64,000 bases of DNA, from contig JARZZO010000006.1 of assembly GCA_030544215.1 (NCBI GenBank), positions 47,096,501 through 47,160,500 of the forward strand. Reading direction: 5' to 3'. Positions within the stretch are counted from its first letter, which is position 1. Each line of letters begins with the position of its first letter. Of this stretch, positions 46,291 through 57,732 are shown one piece after another. Position numbers and translations under genes: made by a program. Under the pieces are notes generated by a model. That model had not been told where the DNA came from. It saw only the letters and a list, made by a program, of their open reading frames with translations, and did no database searches. This stretch comes from Zantedeschia hybrid cultivar (taxonomy: Eukaryota > Streptophyta > Magnoliopsida > Alismatales > Araceae).

Positions 46291-46771
46291 ATTTTCAGAG
46301 GCCACGTCCAAGACCTGCTCGGCCGGTCGGCGGCTCGACCCAGCCAGCTCAGACTGAGAGGTCCCGGCGGGTCAAAAAGAAATAGGGACCTAAGCGGCTT
46401 CGTTCGCCTTTGAGGATGCGAATGAATTCAAAGAAAAGGGGGACAAAAGGGAAGGACAAGGAAGGACTGGCTTCAAGGAAGAGTAGGATGAACTACTCCA
46501 AGAGAGAGAGCTACTGGACATGAAACGCAGAGAGACGAGGCCAAGTCGAAGGCCTACCCTCAGACTAGAAAGTTTCCTAGCACTTGACTACATGCTTTCG
46601 GATTCCTTGACACTCGACTAGACACTCTCGGCCCTCCAAGGCTGACAGGACCCTCTCGGGACCGCTCAGGAAAAGCTCCACCACCGAGACCTCTAGAGAG
46701 AAAGGAATCAAATGAGTCTCTTGTAGCTGAGGAGCAGGTATTTATCGGAGCCCCCAAGGGGGCCTGATGAA

Positions 46772-47090
46772 CGATCAATGGCTGAGATCACGAGATCTTT
46801 TAGCTACCCTCTGTTAGATGAATGCCACGTGTCTCGGCCTCTCGTACGACGAGCCAGTTGGCGGTAAGTTTGAACCAAGACAATCAATGGCCGAGATCAC
46901 AGAACCTTTCGGTTACCTCCTTGGATGATCGCCACGTATCCCTGGTCTTCGTGCAGCGAGCCGATTAGACGAATGCCAGAGACAACAATCAACGGACACA
47001 ATCACAGAACCTTTCGGCTACCGATTTGAATGCTCGCCACGTGTCTCAGATTTTTCGTACTACAGGCTGCTCGGCGGAAAATTCAAGATT
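46772..47090 (+). repeat. Tandem repeat, about 105-bp unit x3, with CACGTG-like boxes
   Basis: Units start near 46772, 46883 and 46987. Each has ATCAATGGC, GAGATCAC or AATCACAG, and GCCACGT (46831, 46931 and 47036 areas). Two contain CCACGTGTC, a plant G-box-like word. Confidence 0.7.
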
Positions 47091-47146
47091 ACTGCTGCCT
47101 TTGAATGGCGTCACCATTTTTGGAAGGACGTTTAGTATTCAGCCAA

Positions 47147-47310
47147 CCTCTTGGTTTCGGACGAGAGTTATCTTCAGCTTGAGGATTGGTCACAATCTCT
47201 TGGTTTCGGACGAGAGTTATCTTCAGCCCACGAGGATTGGTCACAACCTCTAGATTTCGGACGAGAGTTATCTTCAGCCCGTGAGGATTGGTCGCAACCT
47301 CTCGGTTTCG
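47147..47310 (+). repeat. Tandem repeat, about 51-bp unit x3.3
   Basis: Units start at 47147, 47196, 47247 and 47298 (partial). They share TTTCGGACGAGAGTTATCTT and GAGGATTGGTC, and differ at a few positions. Confidence 0.85.
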
Positions 47311-47753
47311 GCTATGTTATCATACGCACGGCACACTTTCGGCCATCAAGTTCAAGATAAGTCCTTCAAGAGCATTTTTCCATGATAAGACTGTCATCCC
47401 AATAGAGCTAAGATTCGTAACCATTACTCTCGGCACGTCGATCAAATCGAGGCATACCGAGAGTAGGGGGCCCTATGATGGGGTAAATCCATATAGGCCC
47501 ATCTTGGTGGCGGCCCACCTTAATAAGGTCGAGTGACATCTGGTCCGTATTCGGCCCAATATCCCATTGGGTTGAAGGCGGCAGGAACCCAACCCTCTCT
47601 GGTTTGGCCGAGACTAGGCGAAGACTGGGCTGGCATATGGGGTTTTGGCCCATCAAGCATGGAGGGAATCCAACTTATCTCCCTTATGAATATTATTTCT
47701 TCTTATGAATAGTCCCACATCGCCTGCCACAAGAAAGGCACTCTCATCCACTT

Positions 47754-47763
47754 ACTATAAAGG
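47754..47763 (+). promoter_or_regulatory. TATA box of LTR-like region
   Basis: ACTATAAAGG lies 40 bp after CCCACATCGCC. The position relative to the tandem repeats fits a U3 promoter. Confidence 0.5.
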
Positions 47764-48060
47764 AAGTACTGCTTGCATCAAAAAAGGTACGCAATTAAGC
47801 CTTCATCCTTCCTTTAGTGTGTTATTATTGCCACTAACCTGCATCACTGATTTAACCATCGAAGAGGATTTCCCCTGGGCCGAGACCCAAGACCCTCACT
47901 AACGGTCTCTTCTCTTCGTAGGCAGTCATCCTCACCCTCCAGATCCTTATCGGCTTCGGATCCCTCCCCTGGACTTCTGATCCTCTACGGACTTTCGGAT
48001 TTCGCGTCCGAAAGTTGTCCGCAATTGCCTCGGCTGCATCAACTTCTTTAAGGGCGAAGG

Positions 48061-49403
48061 TATAGGCAGGCTGCATAACAAACCTTATTATTCTAAATGC
48101 TAATGAAATATGGCATTTGTACAACCTTTTGTGGTATTTATGCTTTGGAAAAGGTTCTATTGATTAAAAACAACTTTGACTGTAAACCTATGAAAAAATC
48201 TTGTTAAGTGTGGATACTCGGGTAGGTTGCAGAATCAACTTGATGCCTTTAAAAAGCTAGTGAGTGCATAGCAAATAACCCAAGTATGTTGTACTACTGA
48301 CTTTTGTGGCAATATTTCCTTACTCGACCTCCAGAAATCATATCTTGCATATGCTAGTCGAACTTGTACTTGAGCATGAATTCACAAGGGTTGTAGAATC
48401 AAATAAATATCTTAGGGGAAAGCAAAGGAATCTTATGCAAATGAGGGGAGGATGACATCAAAAGGTCTTTTTTGGGACACTTGCCTTTCTGAAAAGGAAT
48501 TTTTTTAGTCTAGGAATCAAACTTAGTTGAGTGTACAACAATTTATTTATTTTTTTAACTGTGATTTTGAGGCAGGTTGCAAAATGCCATGTTGAACAAA
48601 ACAAAATAAATTGCTCAACCTATTGAATTATGTTTTGAAAATACTCATTCAGGAGTGTTTTTCATCTGAAAATATATAGAAGTTACTTTGGGAAGTATTT
48701 GAAGGTAGATACACATAGAATTTTTCTTAAGTTAGATGAGCAAAATAGGTTGTTGAATCAACCAAAATTCAAGTAAATAGTGGATTTCTAATTTATGTTA
48801 TTACACAAATGGGCTTTTACAGATATCAAATGTTTCTTAGTGATTCAAGAAATGATTCGCTTCATCATTTTCATAGTTTCAGATATGTTATAGGTCCCTC
48901 AAAAGCTTACGAAATTGAGGTTGCAGAATCAAAATTTTGAGACAACAATATTAGTTCATCATCCCTTCTTTTGAACTGATCTATGATTCACTTCAAATGT
49001 CAGAAATAGAAGACTATGATGGTCTCAAGATCAGGATTATGGCAGCATAAGTCTCTTTGGAGATCCATCCTTACAAGAAGATCTTTTGGTAATATCAACA
49101 ATCCATTGCTTTCATCTTCCTTTGTCATTCGAGTGGACCTTGGAGTCCTCAAGGGAATAATAAAAGATGATTTCATATCTCCATACATTAGACCCCCTCG
49201 TTAGTAGAAACTAATGAGAGAACCTAAAAGTGAGATAATTTTGAGAATTAAGGAAGATCCATGCTACAAGATCCCAAAGGAGTTATCCCCAATTACACTT
49301 TTGCATGCAAGGGACCATATCTTGGGTTGTTGCTAAGGGGTATTTGTCAGGTGCAATCACTCACCAATAAGGTGCCATTGATGCCTTCAAGGTGCAAGGA
49401 GAG
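48061..49403. other. Unassigned non-coding region with recurrent GGTTGCAGAATCAA word
   Basis: No frame has recognisable protein features. The word GGTTGCAGAATCAA or variants occurs near 48226, 48390, 48572, 48745 and 48917. It is probably old repeat DNA, family unknown. Confidence 0.5.
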
Positions 49404-49826
49404 TGTAACGACCCGTCACCCTATAATCGGGGATCCGATTACTAAATGGGTACCAAATCATTAAAATTAAGAACCAAACCAAGATGTCAAATAAATCTGG
49501 AAAATAAATGATAAACTAAGCTAAATAATCCACACAACATCGAATTGTAAAGAAGGTGTAAGAATTAAAAATTATTACAATGCGACCTGACTCAGCAAAT
49601 AATTATATAATCCAACTGAAAAGGAATAATTATGCATACAAGCCTGAAAAAGGAAAGTACAACTACGATAGGGCATACCCCTAATTAGTGGTTGTTCCCA
49701 CGCAACCCAAGACGAACGCCACAACCTCTATGCCTACCGAGAACCCTCATCTGAAACCGCAGGGAGTGAGTCACACCAGAGTGGACTCACTAGGGATCCT
49801 TCGTTCCCTACCTCTCGCATACGCAC

Positions 49827-50508
49827 TGATAGCTTAAGATTGTGTCGTTAAAAATCAAAGCTAACAATCTAAATTAATCAGCTCATTCAAATTGAATTTT
49901 TAACAATAGCAATGGTGAGTCCGAGTCGAATCCACAGGGAAATAGCTTTTTAAAGTTGAAAACCTTGAATTTTTTTAGAAAAAAAACAGAGAAGAAAGAA
50001 GATGGAGCATGATGATTTAATAAATAACAATTGAAGCTGCTCGAACTTACTATGAACTCACAAAAGGAGCACCCCTAAACAAGCATAATAAAACTATCTA
50101 CTAAACTAAGACTATCTCTAAAATACTAATTAAAAGTAGAATATAAAGTTTGAGTAGTATCCATAGAAGAAAAAATAAAGGTTGTAGAACAAAACTAGGG
50201 AGAAAAGATCACTTTTTTCAAAGGAGCTACTGTTATTCATTAGCAGAACTGTATGAAATTTTACAAAAATATTGAACATTGAAACATAATATGACTTTTA
50301 TAAGGAAACTTTTACAAAAAATATTCGAAATACAATGTAATATAGAGAACTCAAAAACTAGAGAGAAGAGATCAAGAGAGAAAACTGGTGTTTGCAGCCG
50401 TCGTAGTCCTTCGCGCTGATCCTTGGCCGCCCTAGACTACTTCCAGTCATCGGTTATAGTGACTTGAGTCTCCCTCTTGCCCTTGACAGCCGTTGGTTTA
50501 AGAGAGAC

Positions 50509-50545
<37 letters not shown>

Positions 50546-51185
50546 AAAGCTAGAGAGAGAGAGAGAGGAGCTACAGTACCTGCGGGTACTATAGCAGAGA
50601 GGGAGACAAAAGTGAGAGAGAAAGGGAGAGAAGGCAGGAGGGAGAAGAAAAAGTAGGAGAGAGAGAGAAGGAAGGAAGGAGAGACCTTTTAAAAAGGGAG
50701 AGAAAATTTTAAAATAAAGAAAGGAAGAAAGTGGATGGCGGCTGGCTCCTCTTGTTCTCTTCTTGAGTAAGAATTAGGGCAACCATTTAGGGTAGCAAAA
50801 GACCCTTTTACCCCTGCTTTAGTATTTTTTCCAAAATAAATCCGATTTTGCGGGGATTCGAACTCCCGTCCTTCCCACAAACGACCAGAAACATAGCCAA
50901 TTGCACTGCATCTTCTTCATGTCCTGTTCACATAAAATAAGTGTAAATTAGGATATTATCATGAATAAAATTACATTTATGCATAAATAAATTATTCTAT
51001 CTCGATTTTGCTAAGAAAACCGCAATTGCATGAAATGATGATATTTTTAACTCGAAATTTAACAAAATTAGTACCGTTGGGATCGGTACAAAATTATCTA
51101 TCATTCCATGCTATTTTACACATAAAACTGTGAGTATGATGCGTGCGATTGAAGCTTTTCAATGATCAAAATTATCAACTTATCA
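49827..51185 (-). mobile_element. LTR-like insertion (1.36 kb) with target duplication
   Basis: The segment TGATAG...TTATCA interrupts the LTR and is flanked by cgcac (49822-49826) and cacac (51186-51190), one substitution apart. The uninterrupted site is readable in the other G2 LTR at about 59450. TG/CA ends and a 5-bp duplication suggest a solo LTR. On -, CCCTGTGGATTCGACTCGG near one end resembles U5 text of Athila/Tat-type gypsy LTRs as I remember them. The orientation is therefore tentative. No coding capacity. Confidence 0.65.
50511..50568. repeat. (AG)n microsatellite
   Basis: (AG)16 at 50511-50542 and (GA)8-9 at about 50551-50568, in a wider GA-rich tract to 50690. Confidence 0.9.
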
Positions 51186-51548
51186 CACACCTATAGTTGA
51201 AACAACACAAATATATAGGCAACATAAGCATAAATAAAGCAATAATCAAAGCATACGTCCACCGAAAAGGAACATACTAGAAACTGCCAAGCCAACCTGG
51301 GTCCGGCCTGTCTACCTCTAAGTAGTTCTGCCTCCTCCCAACTACGAGTGACACTTCGAAGTATACCACTCCCACACCGGTACTAGCTATTACCCCGGGG
51401 TATACCAGGTGACCCTCGCCTACTAGGCGTCACCTTGTCACTCCCACACCGACACTGCGTCACTCCCACATCAACACAGGATGTCAAGCGCTAACAACTG
51501 TAACTCTAGGTCCACGATCGCATAAACACAACACAATGTGATTCCGAT

Positions 51549-53087
51549 TGTTGGGTTCTCGGGTTTCTCCGGATCTCCCACGCACCGGAAATAAAAGTAA
51601 AAACGGAGATCCGTTCCCGTTTCAAAAATCGGAAAAACCAGATTATCGGATAATCAGTTCTTACCGTGTACATATTCGAATCCGCAACCGTTCGGTTCCG
51701 TCGGTGTGACACCACAAGCCGCGCAAGCGACCGGCTTCTAGCGGAGTCCACGCGATCCTCATCGCGACGGATATCCTCACGTTCCTTGTTCTTCGTAGCC
51801 CACGAAACCTCCACCGGTCGCCGCAACGCGCGGACGATTTCCCATCGAACGGGAGTCGAAGAAGCGGCGGAGCAGATCCGGATCTGTCTGGGACGCTAGA
51901 GAGAGAGAGAAATAGAGGAGGGGCAACTAGGGTTAGCAGCAGCTTGGCCTGCTCAGGCTGTTCTCTATGTTTTATACTAATCGCGCGATTTTTCATAAAA
52001 ACCCTCGATTTATATAAAACCCACTTATTTATCCATCGCCTTGAGAATCATTTGCGTGTGACCCTCTAGGCCCAATTACCAATCCGGTTAATAGCCAATA
52101 AGCCCAGTGACTCCTCACTGGCTTTATTAATCAATTAATAGCTCTTTATTAATTAATTAATCAATCGAATTGATGTCGCACATCGAATTCGACTGGGCCT
52201 CCGATCACGTTGGGTGCCAAGCAACACCGCATGAACCCGGAAGGTATCGGGGTTAAGCAACCCACTCTTGGAACCTTTTTGCCGACAATTACCGCGTTGA
52301 TATAATCCTTCGTTTGTACAATGCTCTCGAGTCAACTCAGGGTATGGCATGCTGTCAAACCCTAACCGGTCGACTCACTTGGATTCGATGCCGCTGATGA
52401 ATATTGGAAAACTCCTTTCCCGATATTATCGTCCGCCCTGGCCAGGGACTTCCGCGCATCCTTCCTAGAGCATTCTCTCTTTAAGTACCGAGAGCGAATG
52501 ATTCCTTATTGACACACAATTCCCTTCGTCGGTATTCCGCTGTACCCAATCCTTGGCGTTTTAGAATCCCGTGGTTAGAGATTCGTAAACCAAGGTCAAA
52601 GCACAGAAGTCTACCGACAAGGTGTCCTTGGTGTCTCAGGTCCGAGGACCATTCACGCAACTGTGACAATAGAATCAAGCTGGTTGACAGTGAGGTACAA
52701 TACCATTCAGCGATTCAGTCAGATCAGTTCAGTGAACTCATTCTCCAATGAGCACCTAAAGATTCGCCTTAGTGTCTCGACACAAGTGACTTATGAGATC
52801 AGTCACCCTCATCATATGAGCAGGATTAATCTGTACTAGTCCAACCGGATGTCGGATGTCCATCTCGGATATCCTCCAACTAGGAACGATTAAGAATATG
52901 TGTGTTTAAGTGATCAGTCTCATTAGTATGATCTCATCATAATCTGATCACTATAGCACATATTCACGGACTTCATTATGAAACGATAATTAATGCGATT
53001 TACACATAATGAATATTATGCCATTATATTAATAAATAAATGAGATTTACATAGTCAAATTGGCTTGTAGGTTACCTAAAACTAACA
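51549..53087 (-). mobile_element. Copia-B solo LTR
   Basis: This 1539-bp segment starts TGTTGG and ends CTAACA on +. It matches the Copia-B LTRs of B1 and B2 in inverse orientation. It is flanked by ccgat (51544-51548) and ccaat (53088-53092), a 5-bp duplication with one substitution, and the empty site is at about 59828 in the other G2 LTR. No internal sequence remains, as after LTR-LTR recombination. Confidence 0.92.
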
Positions 53088-53199
53088 CCAATCACATGAA
53101 AATTCCTACTCCCAATGTATGATTTCAAGCATGAATTTAACAGGATTGTCTAACGATACATTCACATGTTAATTGCAGATAATTAAGGGCTCAGGCTTG

Positions 53200-54209
53200 A
53201 ATCGCGTCGCCATGGCCGACGTCATTCAATGCCCTAAAATTGGTTCCCACATAAACCGGCCTCGGGATAGGAGGGACTGGGCCTAAATCGCGTCGTCTAT
53301 GGTAGACACCATTTAAATGGCGTCACCTAGTCGTAAAGCTATTTAACGCCCGAAAATCGAAATGCTCTTACACACCTGGGCCTAAATCGTGTCGCCCATG
53401 GTCAACACCATTTGCAAACGGCGTCACCCTGGCCCAATGCCATTTAATGCCCGAAACAGGATTCCCTCCGGCCTCCCCAAGCCACCACATGCGATTTTTC
53501 CCCCAAATCGTCTCAAAACACCAAAATAGAAAAGGTAGGAGAGAAATCCAAACAACCATATTGAAAACACACCAATCCCCATTTTACAAAAACGAGCATT
53601 TCCATCAAAACCCCCTAAACATGCTTATTCTACCCAAAAATCCTCCCACATAACCATAGCATGTTCCAAAGCAGGAAATCATAGTTTTAAAACAATCGAC
53701 TACATGTGAGGATCGTCACCCTATCAGTTACTTGAACTCCTGCTAGATCCTCACCACCGATCCGCTACACCACAAGCCGCCGCCAGTACCATCGTGGATG
53801 CCGTCACTCCACCGGGACGTCGACCGCCGTCCGGAGAGTAAGGTGCCGCGAAGGAGATGGTGGTGGTAGTGGTGATAGGTGGGAGGGTATTAGAGTGGTG
53901 GAAGAGGAAGAAAGGGAAAAGGAAGGGAAGGGGAAGAGGAACGGAGGGTTGGGAGAGAGGGAGGACAGAGAGTGGAAAGGAGAGAATGAGAGAAAGAAGG
54001 GAGGGCTCGGAGCGTCAAACCGAAACAGGTGAAATCACATCGTTCCTAGATGACAGGACGAGTCATATGCTGGCAAATCTCTGAATTGCGTCGACCACGC
54101 GCGACGTCATTCATACGATGAGACTCGGGCCGTACACACGCGCCCCAACGCCCACCCATGCGGCACACCTGTAAGGCTTCTAAATGGAGTCCCCTAGGCC
54201 GACGCCATT
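53200..54209. repeat. AATNGCGTC - N10 - GACGCNATT modules (G2 3' LTR)
   Basis: Modules are at 53200-53226 (9-bp spacer), 53286-53313, 53316-53343, 53385-53412, 53417-53444, 54084-54111 and 54183-54209 (9-bp spacer). Pairs at 53286/53316 and 53385/53417 are nearly back to back. The partner LTR has equivalents between about 59938 and 60965. Confidence 0.78.
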
Positions 54210-54320
54210 CAAAATCGTGTCGAGCTAAAGAGGTCAAGCACTAGGCCCACAAGAGCCAAAACCAAGGGGTCCGGCACTGAAACCAACCAGATAACTGATC
54301 CCGAAGCCTCAATCCATACA

Positions 54321-54334
54321 TCCTCTCCCCCTTA
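54321..54334 (-). other. Polypurine tract of G2
   Basis: TAAGGGGGAGAGGA on - directly precedes the 3' LTR. Confidence 0.85.
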
Positions 54335-54419
54335 AGAAAATTTCGTCCTCAAAATTACTGCAACTGAAGTAGCGTCGAACGAAAAAGAAACTACAAGCTC
54401 ACAAGAAAACTTACTGGAA

Positions 54420-55830
54420 AAGGTAGGGAAACTATTCCCGCATCTCATCTTCTCACTGCCAAGTTGCCTCGCCTCTAGAGCAATCCTGCCAAATCACCTT
54501 CACTAGGGGAACAACCTTGTTCTGAAGAACCTGCTCCCTACGATCTACAACACGTACTAGGTACTTTGAAAATGACAAGTTCTCCAAGACTTCCAACTCT
54601 GAAAAGTCCAAAACATGAGATGGATCTTGTACATACTTTCTCAGCATTGAAACATGAAACACATTGTGGACTCCCGCAAGACTGGGAGGCAAGGCTAGCT
54701 AATATGCCATTTCTCCAACTCAAGCAAGAATGGTGAAAGGCCCAATGAATCGTGGACTCAGCTTGCCTCGCTTGCCAAATCTCATCACATCCTTGGAGAG
54801 TGAGACTCGGAGAAACACGTGGTCCCCAACCTCAAACTCAAGTGGTCGCCTGCGAATATCAGCATCACTCTTCTGCCTGCATTGAGCTACAGTCAGCGCA
54901 CTGCTGTACCATCTCTGGCCCTGCTATCTATCTCTCACCAATCTCAGACGAATTTAAAAGAGATCGACACAGCCGCCCGTACAATGCCTCATACGGCACC
55001 ATGCCAATACTAGAATGATACTTATTGTTGTATGCAAACCCCACGGTAGACAAGTGCTGCTCCCAAGAACCTCCCCATTCTAAGCAACAAGCCCTCAACA
55101 TATTTTCTAGTGTCTGAATAGTCATCTCCGACTGTCCATCAATCTCGGGATGGTAACCCTAGCTAAAAGCCAACTGGGTACCCAAAGCCTTCTAAAAACT
55201 CCTCCAGAACCCCGAAGTAAACCTCGGATCCCAATCTGACACAATGGACAAGGGTACCCCATGCAGAGATACAATCCGGTCTACAAACAGTCTAACCAAC
55301 TTGCAGACCGACCACTCCTTCCTAATAGCTAGAAAGTGAGCTGACTTGGTCAATCGATCAACAATTACCCAAATTACGTCTCTCCTACTGGGTGACACGA
55401 GTAATCTCATTACGAAATCCATAGTTACATGTTCCCATTTCCACTCTGGAATCTGCAATGGTTGCAACAAACCTCCCGACCTTGGATGCTCTGCCTTGAC
55501 CTATTGACAAATCATGCACCTCGCCACATACTCCGCCACATCCTTCTTCATACCAGACCACCAAAAGTGCTTCCTCAAATAGTGATACATCTTGGTTGTG
55601 CCAGGATGCGGATGCGCCTCATCCAGAACACTTTTGCGCACCTCCTCCTCTGCCAGAACATAATGCCTGCCTCGAAACCTGACTATGCCATCATCCCATA
55701 GCTCCATCTCTGATATCTGGAGAATCCATGGTAACTCTACATCTGCTCTCTGAGCCTCTATTACTAATGGTACACTGCTGCTCTTACAGTCAAACTGGCC
55801 AACACATCTGCCAGCCTTTCGGGGAATCTT
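54420..55830 (-). pseudogene. Gypsy integrase with chromodomain-like tail (G2)
   Basis: The HHCC zinc region (HPGTTKMYHYL, MICQ) is near 55510-55610. The core frame 55192-55470 has WEHVTMDFVMRL (first Asp), VIVDRLTKSAHF and SDWDPRF, where Trp replaces the usual Arg. TIQTLENML is near 55100 in the next frame. The tail (FHVSMLRKYV, DRREQVLQNKVVPLVKV) is at 54453-54692. It is broken by frameshifts between 54692 and 54928 and near 55160. It is colinear with G1. Confidence 0.87.
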
Positions 55831-57063
55831 GAAAGAAGATTCTACAACCCGCTCATACAACTTCCACTCTTGAATCAAAAGGTATGACACAACCGTCTTC
55901 TGACTCAAGGCGTCTGTCACTATGTTAGCCTTACCCAGATGATAAGAAAGGTCGAGATCATAATCATTTATGAACTCCATCCATCTACGCTGCCTCAGGT
56001 TCAAGTCCTTCTGTGTAAACACATACTTCAGGCTCTTATGATTAGTGAAGACCTAAAATTTCTCCCCATATAGATAGTGCTGCCAGATCTTCAATGCGAA
56101 TACAATAGCCGCCAACTCCAAATCGTGAGTGGGGTACTTCTCCTCATGCCTCTTCAGCTGTCTAGAAGCATAGGCCACAACCCTTCCATGCTACATCCAG
56201 ACCGTACCTAAACCCTGGCGAGATGCATCTGAGTAAACCACAAATCCACCTGAATCAGATGAAAGCACCAAAACTAGAGCCGAAGTGAGATGAGTCTTCA
56301 ACTCAACAAAGCTTCGCTCACACTCCTCGATCCACACAAAACGAACTCCCTTACGAGTCAACCTCGACAAGGGTGTTGTTATGGAAGAAAAATCCTGGAC
56401 AAACCGCTGATAATATCTTGCCAACCCCAAGAAGCTCCTGATCTCTAACACAATTGTCGGTCTTCCCCATTCCATCACTACCTCAATCTTGGCTGGATCC
56501 ACTAAAATACCATCACCAGAAATGACATGCCCTAGAAAGTGCACCTGATCTAACCAGAACCCACACTTGCTGAGCTTGGCATATGGTTGGTGCTCTATTA
56601 GGACCTGCAACACTACCTGAAGATGTGTGGCATGATCTTGCTTAGAAGAATAATACACCAAAATATCATCCACAAATACTACCACAAATTGATCTAGATA
56701 GGCCCAAAAAATATGGTTCATCAAATCCATGAAAGTTGCCGGAGCATTGGTCAAGCCGAAAGGCATAACCAAAAACTCATAATGTCCATATCGAGTCCTG
56801 AAAGCCGTCTTACTCACATCTGACTCTTGGATCCTCATCTGATAATACCCTGACCTTAAGTCAATCTTTAAGAACACCTTGGCAGACTGCAACTGATCCA
56901 TCAGATTATCGATCCTTGGAAGTGGGTACTTGTTCATCACTATCTCCTGGTTCAACTGTCTGTAATCAATACACAGCCTCAAAGAACTATCCTTCTTCCT
57001 AACAAACAGAATAGGAGCACCCCACAGAGAAGTGCTGGGACGGATAAAACCCTTATCCAGCAA
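55831..57063 (-). pseudogene. Gypsy reverse transcriptase and RNase H (G2)
   Basis: Frame 56191-57063 carries RT from LDKGFIRPSTSLWGAP through CIDYRQLNQE, KIDLRSGYYQMRI, MPFGLTNAPATFM and VFVDDILVYY, into RNase H (VVYSDASRQGLG). A stop at about 56191 separates the rest of RNase H, with the DLSYHLGKANIVTDALSQK end at about 55900-55990. Better preserved than in G1, where RT is split in two. Confidence 0.88.
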
Positions 57064-57066
57064 GTC

Positions 57067-57732
57067 CTACAACTGCGCCTTCAACTCAGCAAGTTCGATT
57101 GGAGCCATCCGATATGGAGTCTTAGACGAGGGCGCCATACCCGGTGCAAGCTCAATAGTGAACTCAACCTCCTGTTGAGGAGGAAGCCTAGGCAATTCCT
57201 CGGGAAACGCATCAGGAAGATCACAAACTATTGGTATCCCAAAAGGACTAGAAACACTATCATCACGAGCCACAACTACTGAGGCAAGGAAAGCCTCACA
57301 GCCACCAACAAGTAACCTCTGAGCCTCAAAAGTATAAATGAGAATACCGCAAGAAGATAGCCTAATACAATGGAAGTAGAAGGCCAAAACACTCGGAATG
57401 GAGGAGCGCACCCTCTTCCTGTGGCAATCTAGCTCAGCATAGTAGGCCTCCAACCAATCCATGCCCAAGATGACATCAAACTCTTGAATGGCAAGCACAA
57501 CCAATTGGGTAGGTAGCTGATGACCCTCAATGACTAAAGGAACCTCACTCAGACAATTATAAGTCAACAGGAAATCTCCGGAAGGAACCTCAACCATCAG
57601 CCTACCAGAAATCTCATCAACGGATGCAAAAAGAACACCTATGAACTGCTCGGAAATAAAAGAATGCGAAGCACCCGAATCCATCAACACATGCGCAGAG
57701 TTCTCAAGGAGAAAAAGTGTACCTTCCACCAA
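57067..57732 (-). pseudogene. Gypsy aspartic protease and linker (G2)
   Basis: VLMDSGASHSFIS near 57690 is the retropepsin-like motif with catalytic Asp. FDVILGMDWLEAYYAELDC follows near 57440-57480 and IELAPGMAPSSKTPYRM leads into RT. A stop at 57067 falls right at the RT boundary, in ELKAQL. G1 lacks most of this stretch. Confidence 0.87.

Larger units (their letters stand above)
46291..48060 (+). mobile_element. LTR-like region of an unidentified retroelement
   Basis: Non-coding DNA with LTR promoter traits on +. There is a purine-rich stretch (46430-46475), two tandem repeats in what would be U3, then CCCACATCGCCTGCC and a TATA box (ACTATAAAGG, 47754-47763) followed by about 300 bp resembling R/U5. 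Exact ends and the TG/CA termini were not found. The layout recalls gypsy LTRs, but no coding region adjoins to prove the family. Confidence 0.45.
49404..54320 (-). repeat. G2 3' LTR, split by two insertions
   Basis: LTR text occupies 49404-49826, 51191-51548 and 53093-54320, together about 2009 bp. It starts TGTAACGACCCGTCACC and ends CCATACA on +. GCGTC modules cluster at 53200-53444 and 54084-54209. TCACTCCCACACCG-type repeats lie at about 51365-51470. Confidence 0.88.

Noticed and set aside
49016..49204. 62-residue frames on both strands
   Set aside because: No recognisable motif, no upstream context, and overlapping frames of equal length on both strands.
49399..49403. Target duplication for gypsy G2
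   Set aside because: gagag on the left and gcgca after 61072 match at only two of five positions, so no duplication is claimed.
50850..50870. Possible tRNA gene (B-box-like GGATTCGAACTCCCG)
   Set aside because: No A box at proper distance and no cloverleaf could be drawn. Kept only as a tRNA-like patch in a finding.
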